64,000 nt of DNA, from the NCBI GenBank assembly GCA_903632075.3, contig CAHIKZ030004135.1, forward strand, positions 1,907,001-1,971,000, written 5' to 3'. This document shows, one piece after another, positions 56,925 to 64,000 of this stretch; position 1 is the first letter of the stretch; every line of letters starts with the position of its first letter. A model generated the notes under the pieces. That model searched no databases. It was not told the DNA's origin and saw only the letters and a list, made by a program, of their open reading frames with translations. The stretch is from Acanthosepion pharaonis. Lineage: Eukaryota; Mollusca; Cephalopoda; Sepiida; Sepiidae. The position numbers and the translations under genes were made by a program.

Positions 56925-57400
56925 GTGCTGTGTCCCTTCAGGCTGTGGGCATTCATAGCTCTTCACAACTTCCTGTCCTTTATAGCTCTAAGTAAGGTTT
57001 GTCTTTTTTCTATCTATCCTAATCCCTGTTCTGCCAATCATTTATACAAGCTTGTAAGATTATTCACTGCAATCATCTGTCTCTTTTGCCTTCAGTATGT
57101 CCTGTGAATGTTAAATTTTCCAAGCACTCTTTCCTCATTATGTAACCTAGAAATTTGAACATTCTCATTCTTTTTATTTCCATTTTCCTTAAAACTTCAT
57201 TGCTCAAACCATGGTATTCTCAGCATCTTTCTGTAGAACCATATTTCTGTTGCCTCAAGTCTATTTTTCCATGAGGTGATTGTCCAGCTTTCACTGCCAT
57301 GTAGGAGGACCAATATTGTATAAGAGTTGAGTGCTCTTTTCTTTATCTCTAATGAAGTTTTCCTGTTTGTAGTTTAACAGCACACTGACCCTGTTTAAAC
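56925..57400 (-). mobile_element. LINE RT C-terminal part, family 3
   Basis: Minus strand: ERC.EYHGLSNEVLRKMEIK near 57210, MFKFLGYIMRKECLENLTFT near 57160 with GHTEGKRDR, and in another frame KLV.MIGRTGIRIDRKKTNL near 57040. It is the second most complete copy of family 3 after 21330-22010. Confidence 0.78.
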
Positions 57401-58404
57401 ATTTAATTGCATGAAATTACATGATGGAGATTTGGAAGGACTACTAACTGAATGATAATTATTCAAATTCTCAGTAGAATAGGTTGAATGATTGAGAAAA
57501 AATGGAAAAAAAGAGGTTAAGAATTATTTTTTAAAATAATAAAATGAATTTAAATACATTTCCAAGGAGAATCAAACCCAGAATTAACTAGCCAAGATTC
57601 AATAAAATTGAGCAAAATTAATCTGTCCCACCCTATCCATTTCCTGTCAATAAGAAGAAGACATGATTAATGTGCTGAATTTATTTCATCCTGAGAAATT
57701 TAATTTGGGAATTTGTTTACATTATGCTATCTGTCCAAAATGTGTGTGTTCTTACAACAAAAAACAATTCAAATTTTTAAACAAAAAAAGCATCTGGATT
57801 TTGTTAATTCCAAAGTTTGTGATTTGTTTGTGTTGATGCTATCCACCACAAAACACCATTATCTTTACAGAAAGATATCTATAAGATAAAAGCAAAGGCA
57901 ATGGGGTTATTAACAGACCTTCTAAGATTAAGATACTTGAGGTGGAGAAATCAGATCTATCAATATCAAATTTTTTTGGTGGGGAGTTGTCTATATAAAT
58001 AAGATCCTATCAGGCCAACACACACATGGAGACAGGCCCAGGAGGAAGTCGAAAAGCCTGGGATTACTTCACAAGACAGTCATTGCTAAAGAACACACCC
58101 ACAATTCTTGTGGCTAGTTCCTTTCCAATGAAGGGAAGAAAACTAGACCTCCCCACTACAACCTATACCTCACAAAATGGTACAAATGTACTTTGCAACA
58201 ATGTCTGGGTCTCACTTTTTTTAATTTTATAAGAAATAAATTTAACAACTTATATTAGGGAAAGTGTAAATAAACATTGAATTTTTATATTCATTTAAAA
58301 AAACAAAATGTTTTGATAAGAATATTAGTGAAATGATCACACTTGTTTTGTCAGTGGGTGGGAGTGGTGACTGGACAAAGACATGATACTATTAACTAGG
58401 ACAT
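57401..58404. other. Unassigned
   Basis: An open frame at 58026-58232 (METGPGGSRKAWDYF...) is less AT-rich than its surroundings, but I recognise no family. Confidence 0.4.
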
Positions 58405-58690
58405 GAAATGGAAAGTTTGTTTTTTTTCATGAGGTGAGAAGGGATATATTTAGCTACTCATATTGATGTGGGGGGCGTAACTGAGATAAAGGACTATACA
58501 AAAAACAGAAAATAAGAATTTTTTTCATAGCAGAGAGGGATTATATTTGATAACATATTTGGTTAGAAGTTAGAGGTTAGGTACATGAGGTGATAGATAA
58601 CCACCGTACAAAGCAAAAAATGACGAGTTTTTTTCATAATGAGAGGCAGAATAGATTTAATCTCATATTGAGGTTTGATTTTTTTAATGA
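58405..58690. repeat. Three degenerate tandem units of ~107 bp
   Basis: The motif tttttttcat followed by a GAG/GGR-rich stretch and atatttra recurs at about 58420, 58523 and 58628. Units are strongly diverged, so this is an old tandem array. Confidence 0.45.
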
Positions 58691-59359
58691 TATATCAACT
58701 ACTTATTGCTCATTTAATGTTGAAATTTAATTTTTATGAGAGCTTTGGTAATTTTGTTTCAAAAATGTGTTGCTGGTAATTTTTCTCTTCCTTTTCCAAC
58801 AATGTATAGCTGGTAATTTTTACTATGAAAATGTATTTTTATACTTTCATAGTGTTTTGACCCCAATTTGGAGATTTATTATTTGCCCATAGCTGGGACC
58901 CTAGCAAGTGCTATCATCTTGGGTCAGGGAGGACCTGGAAAATTCTCCCAATCAACAGCCTTGATCATCATACCCAGGACTTCATATTGAGGTGAAGGTG
59001 GTATTTGAGGTAAAAGAAAACAAACACAAAGAACAGAAAATCATGTTAGAAAAATATTTGAGAAGAAAAGATTCTTAAATAAACTGAAATTGCAAAGAAG
59101 AAAGACTTGTTTTGGGACAACTACATAATTGAAAATAAAAACAATCAACAATATCATAGAAAAAGGAAATTGCTGAGGAAATAGAAATACTTGCATTTTG
59201 TGATGAAGCTAAATACAATTGCCAACTGTTATTTTCTCACATTTCAAGAATTCATGATTCTTTTAAAAAATTCAGCATTATTTTGCATTTTTAAAAATGT
59301 ACTTAATAAACATGAATGGTTAAAATACATGCAAAATCTTACCTGCCTGCCGCCACCTT

Positions 59360-59363
<4 letters not shown>
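58691..59363. other. Unassigned AT-rich DNA
   Basis: Around 58870-58985 the sequence is less AT-rich (agctgggaccctagcaagtg) and may be a repeat fragment I cannot name. Confidence 0.4.
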
Positions 59364-59396
<33 letters not shown>

Positions 59397-59445
59397 CTTT
59401 CCCCACTCTCTCCATTTCTCTCTCTTACTCTCTCTCTCTCTCTTT
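59364..59445. repeat. (CA)n and (CT)n microsatellites
   Basis: (CA)n 59364-59394, then CT-rich to 59445. Confidence 0.95.
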
Positions 59446-59737
59446 TACTTTCAATTTCACATTTCCTATCTCTCAAAATTCAGATTTGTGGTTGAAAAAA
59501 AACGTTGCTAAATTAGTTCAAGAAGCCCTTAATTGGGAACTAGTCCACACGGTTTACAAGAGGACTTGCATTTCTCCCTCAGAACATAATGGCCCTTGTG
59601 ACATTGAGTTTGAAACCTCTGGTTTACATCCTGGAATTTTATAGAGAGTTGAAAGTTTGAAATAGTTCACAGTGACACCATGTATAATAATTAAATAGAG
59701 CAAGACAACACCAAAAAGAATGCATGAAATATTATGC

Positions 59738-59779
<42 letters not shown>

Positions 59780-60337
59780 TATAGAAAATTAGGAAATCAA
59801 CTAATTCCACTACCAATTCAATCTTTCGGTTTCTTTTGGTCAAAAGATTTTCTAAAGCTTTATTTTTTTAAAATAAAAATTTATGACCGCAATATTTTTT
59901 TAAAAATAAATAAAGGAATAAGCACATGACATGAGGTGTGGTAAAAAGGTGAGGAGAAGGAGGAGAAAAACAGGAAAATCAAGTGTATTGGAAAGGTATC
60001 GGTGGGAGATTAAATGAAATATACATATGTTCTTTTTATCTAAACTTCAAATGAACTCAAAGGGACCTTTTTAGTGTGACATAATTTCTGATCTCTGGTT
60101 TAAAAGTTTTTTGGGGTCTGGAATTATTATTATAGCTAATTTCTCTTGTTGACAAAAGTTGCAGGTTTGGCTATGATTGTTTTAAGGTTCTGCTTTTTTA
60201 AAAATTTTTCAGTTTAAAATTAGATCTATTTTATTTTTCTCCTTTTTATGGCTGGCTATTTTAGTTTTTTTTATATATGTATTGAGCACTTTTTTAATAC
60301 TACTGTTTACTGGTCTAATCTGATCATTAAATTCTTT

Positions 60338-60410
<73 letters not shown>

Positions 60411-61153
60411 GTGGAGTGAGTGTGTTCGTCAAACTCATTAACAATTATTTCTTCAAATCAAGAAGATTACACAAAATATTCAACAGATACTATAAAACTT
60501 AACTATAGCTGAATTGAAAAACAAAAGATTACCAGTACACTACAAACATCCATAGATATAACATGTAAAACAAAACAATTTTTGAATGTCCACTAAATGG
60601 TAACTGTATACAAACCTGCATAATGTACAAAGCTATTGAAATATCCAAAGGAAACAATAACAGAAAGTTGCTGGAAACAGATACCCTTCTTGTATAAAAA
60701 CATAATTTAACAACAAAAATATGCAAATAATACAGTGTATAGAACTCAAAAACATAAACTAAAGCATAGGAAAAATAACATGAAAATAAGAAATATGGAA
60801 CTAGCTTACAACATGTACAAATAAGTAATCTTTGCTAAGGGGAGAAAATGCCAATAATCACCTTTCCAGAACAATATAAACATCTAATCAAAAGACCAGA
60901 GCTCATTTCCAAATGTAGACATAAATCAAATTTCTACTATACTACCTACAACCATATCATAAGTCAAAAGATTAAACAATAAGACCAATTACCCTTATCC
61001 TCCATTTTCCATAGTCCCCCAGTTGCCTATTTATGGAGTCCCCACTAGTAGTGACATATAGTCTAATGATTGCTTGATGCCTGTAACTGACTATCACAAG
61101 GCACATTTTTATGTCCACATTGTCTGTATCTACAAACATTCTTCCACTCCATA
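59446..61153. other. Unassigned AT-rich DNA with two (TA)n tracts
   Basis: (TA)n at 59742-59777 and (TTA)n-(TA)n at 60338-60408. No coding or mobile-element homology recognised. Confidence 0.5.
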
Positions 61154-61340
61154 CAGTGTAACCCGGATATAAGAGACCCGGATATAAGAGAAACCCGGAT
61201 ATAAGAGAGATTTTCTCTGGTCCCAAATTAGAGCCTGTGTTAATGTATATAAATTAGACCAAACCCCGATATAAGAGAAACCCGGATATAAGAGACTTCT
61301 TCTCCAGTCCCGACAACTCTCTTATATCCAGGTTACACTG
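61154..61340. mobile_element. pogo/Tigger-type MITE, 187 bp
   Basis: The ends are cagtgtaacccggatataag and, inverted, cagtgtaacctggatataag, flanked by TA on both sides. The sub-motif cccggatataagag occurs three times at the left and again towards the right, giving stacked subterminal repeats that probably mark transposase binding sites. A central ctctggtcccaa and its inverse also pair. CAGT...ATAAGAG ends are typical of pogo/Tigger-related elements. Non-coding. Confidence 0.88.
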
Positions 61341-61399
61341 TATATATACCAAATCTTCCTCCATATATATAAATATAACATACCTTAAACCTATATTTT

Positions 61400-61437
<38 letters not shown>

Positions 61438-62689
61438 GAAAATTATATGTGTGTGTGTGTGTGTATGTGCAGTTTGTGGGCTGTTATTTGAGATTTTCAA
61501 TACTGTTTTAGTAACAACTGCCTTTGGGCTTCACCATAATACATTTAAAAATAAAAGAAGTTATAAAGAATTAAAAGCTATCCTTTTTCTTCAAAAGAAA
61601 AATACAGAAAGATCACATTCTTGTTTTCTTTTACCTTTTTGTGTTTGCTTATTTGATGAAAAAAGACTGAAATTTAAAATAATTTTACCTCCTTTTTCAA
61701 CTCCTACCTTTCTCTTTTTCTTTACTCTTATATCCTCTGTTGTTATAAAGGATGATTCAAAATCTCAACTACATGCCATAACATTGCTTATTCTTGATAT
61801 GCGGTATGTTTTCTGTCTTTACTGATAGTTGTTGCTTTTTATTGATTGCTTCTTTACACATTCTCAGTTTTTGCTCTTTATTACTGTTTGGAAATAAAAC
61901 AGCATCAAAACAGCTTATTTAGAAATAAATGTTTCAAGATTGAGCAAATATCTGAGTTCAGTTCTTATAAGAGTTCTGCAATATCTCAAGTATATATGAA
62001 TCTACTTTAGATTATGATAAATCCTTCTGTGGCTCATAAGTACCTCTTCCTTTATATCATAAACTTTTAGTATCTACTTTGCTTTTTCTTACTCAGCTCT
62101 TCTCTCTGACCTTTTTAATTTATCTTATATTACTTTTATACTTCACAGGGTGTGCTTTGAACCACAACTCCACTTGTTCCTTTTACCTTTTGATCTGTTT
62201 CCAGAAAAAAAAAATGTGGGAAAGTTTTTCTTCTTCTGTCTTTCTCTTTTTCTATTAGAACAGAGACATTAATATAATGGGAACCAGACAAGAGAAGAAT
62301 TTAGTTTGATGGGGTTCTTCAAATAGAATTGTTGCATTTTCAAGATCACCAGAAAATTCTTTTTGAAGATGACAAACTATCAACCCCACTGACATACTAA
62401 CAGAGTGCTACAAAACCTAGGCTAAATCATGTTAAAAACAGTTTTTGTTCTCAACATACAACTTAGAAACAATTGGAAGACAATCAGTTCTTGCTTATGA
62501 GTGCTTTAAAATATCTGATACTGCTTGCACAGATTATTTTTGTGGAATAATGATAGGATTGCATAAAATCTTGATCTATTCGCTAAGTTCTATCACTAAA
62601 TGAGGACCCAAGTCTGCATATAAAAACACATGTAATTAAAATCATGCACAATTTTCTTTATTTTTAAAGATAAGATTTAAAATATACTA
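61341..62689. other. Unassigned, with (TA)n and (GT)n
   Basis: (TA)n at 61403-61432 and (GT)n at 61448-61464. The open frame that starts in the GT tract (61436-61825) shows no homology and low complexity, and is not called a gene. Confidence 0.5.
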
Positions 62690-62900
62690 ATATAATGAGT
62701 AATAAGGAAGTTTTAAAGAAAATGGAAACAAAAGGACACAGATACTTAAGATCAGAAAGAGACAGTTGAAATTTCTGATATATAATGAAGAAAGAAGACT
62801 TGGAGGATTTGACACTCACAGGATATACAGAAGGCAAGGTTGACAGAGGAAAACAGTGACTCACCCACCTAACAAGCTTCTGTAAATAGATAACAGAACT
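62690..62900 (+). mobile_element. LINE RT C-terminus, family 3
   Basis: Plus strand: VLKKMETKGH, then KKEDLEDLTLTGYTEGKVDR with GKQ and LTHLTSFCK. Same segment as the 36085 copy. Confidence 0.68.
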
Positions 62901-63091
62901 GTGACTGGAAGGATAGTAATGTCAACATGTTGCATATGACATTATTTACTCTTCCATTTTAGTTGTTGCCGCTGTTGGTAGTCCTCAAGTAATATAGGTT
63001 CTATTATTTGGTACAGTACCAAGGATGTTGCTGCTGAATGTGATAGTAGTGATGATGCAAAATATGGATATGGCATCATCATCACTATTAA
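62901..63091. other. Unassigned
   Basis: Nothing recognised. Confidence 0.5.
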
Positions 63092-63134
63092 TACATTAAT
63101 AAAACATATACATTAATAAAACATATACATTAAT

Positions 63135-63180
<46 letters not shown>

Positions 63181-63214
63181 GATTGTCAGCACTCAGTGTT
63201 AATCTCAGTGTCCA

Positions 63215-63254
<40 letters not shown>
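63092..63254. repeat. 17-bp tandem repeat leading into two (TA)n tracts
   Basis: The unit acatatacattaataaa occurs about three times (63092-63141) and merges into (TA)n at 63141-63176. A second (TA)n spans 63218-63254. Between them is a partial copy (63185-63216) of the MITE end at 147-242. Confidence 0.9.
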
Positions 63255-63259
<5 letters not shown>

Positions 63260-64000
63260 GGCCATAATATATGAACGGAAACAACAAAGACATAAATATG
63301 TGTATTACTTTTAGTGGGCCGTGGTGGTTTACCACTTATTGAGGGTTCATGGCATGGCTGTTATGTTGTTGATAGAAGTCAGACATAGAATAAACACCAA
63401 GTAAAGGTTCAGATACTCCTGCCCGCTGAGCCCAACTACATAAAAAAGGTTGAACTTTGATTAAATCCAAAGAAGAAGGTAAAGAAAGCAAACAAAACAC
63501 AAGACCGATAATATATGTATATACAAATATATATTAATAACAAGTTACAATACATGGAAACAGTACAAAGGACGAAGTGTGTGTGAATATTCTGTATGTG
63601 CGTGCGTGTGTGAATATTCTGTATGTGCGTGCGTGTGTGAATATTGTTCTTAGCGTGTTTCCACACTATCCCTTGTTAGCACCTACATTTCGAGGTTGAT
63701 AGCTGAAATCCTCAAGGAAAAAGAATTTACCTCAAGGTGTCAGTGCACAGGCCTGAAGGAAAAAGAGATAGAGGCGAAGAGTCAGTGGCTATTTATAGCC
63801 AGGGAAGAGAGACCCCTGGTGAAAGGGTTAACGGAGTGAAGGAGGAGTTAACTCCGACAACTTAAAAAGTAATGCATGATTAGCAATGAAATTTTTACCG
63901 AATAAAGATTAGGGTGTAATGCATAAATATTATACAAAGTTATAAAAATTTACATAAAACTTTTTTTTAAATAAAGATTAAATGGAACAAAGGAAATAAG
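63255..64000. other. Unassigned, repeat-like, higher G+C
   Basis: A 31-bp unit (gtgtgaatattctgtatgtg plus cgtgc) is duplicated at about 63578-63640. The stretch 63660-63860 (attagcacctacatttcgag, gaggttgatagctgaaat, and ggagttaactccgac, which contains the palindrome ggagttaactcc) looks like a retroelement terminus. I cannot assign it and it continues past the window. Confidence 0.35.

Noticed and set aside
61436..61825. A 129-codon gene beginning in a (GT)n tract
   Set aside because: The start lies in the microsatellite (CVCVC), and the rest is Phe/Leu/Lys-rich with no recognisable domain.
63660..63720. A hammerhead-like core on the minus strand (ttgagga...cgaaatg)
   Set aside because: The first box lacks the C, and the bases between the boxes do not form stem II next to them.

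Overview
This is AT-rich eukaryotic DNA with no recognisable intact host gene. It is a graveyard of transposable elements cut up by very long (TA)n microsatellites. The mix of Tc1/mariner, P-like and hAT-like DNA transposons, three kinds of LINE reverse transcriptase, Penelope-like elements with GIY-YIG domains, tRNA-derived SINEs and about 27 (TA)n tracts points to an animal. I think a mollusc, probably a cephalopod such as an octopus, is most likely. That taxonomic call is inference from repeat style, not from a diagnostic gene.

Region by region. 0-7 kb: a small TIR element, a mariner remnant, two LINE 3' ends in opposite orientation, a perfect 25-bp-arm hairpin, a tRNA-headed SINE and two internally deleted mariner elements. 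8.1-11.4 kb: a decayed P-element/THAP9-like transposase (minus strand) split by a LINE insertion. 12-13.5 kb: a 210-bp hAT-type MITE with a clean 8-bp target duplication, and a fold-back element with ~107-bp arms. 14.7-16.3 kb: a Penelope-like RT and, downstream in the same orientation, a block with a hammerhead-ribozyme-like core. 16.3-19.2 kb: microsatellites, a SINE, and one exon-like open segment on the minus strand (18561-18677). 21-26 kb: LINE RT, mariner, GIY-YIG domain, SINE and a Ty3/Gypsy integrase. 26.6-27.4 kb: a 15-copy, 49-bp minisatellite. 28-32 kb: three more LINE 3' ends and a mariner fragment. 33-36 kb: nothing I recognise apart from one long unassigned open frame.

38.5-42.7 kb is the youngest-looking part. 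It holds a nearly intact Tc1-like transposon (DD34E, ~215-bp TIRs, visibly richer in G+C than its surroundings, one frameshift). About 70 bp further on lies a second Tc1 element, which has been broken by an 852-bp solo-LTR-like insertion (TG...CA ends, 4-bp target duplication). 43-50 kb: a second hammerhead-like block, two further Penelope-like remnants, SINEs and a mariner end cut off by a microsatellite. 51.7-52.4 kb: two SINE copies in head-to-head inverted arrangement, with a third SINE inserted in one arm (11-bp target duplication). 53-64 kb: a pseudogene of an unnamed Cys-rich family, more LINE ends, a pogo/Tigger-type MITE and unassigned AT-rich DNA.

Nothing here works as a pathway. 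The biology is transposition history: nested insertions (LINE in P element, LTR in Tc1, SINE in SINE), LINE tails merging into (TA)n tracts, and a few structured-RNA candidates. Coordinates of decayed elements are approximate because they were read by eye from translated homology, without alignment tools.
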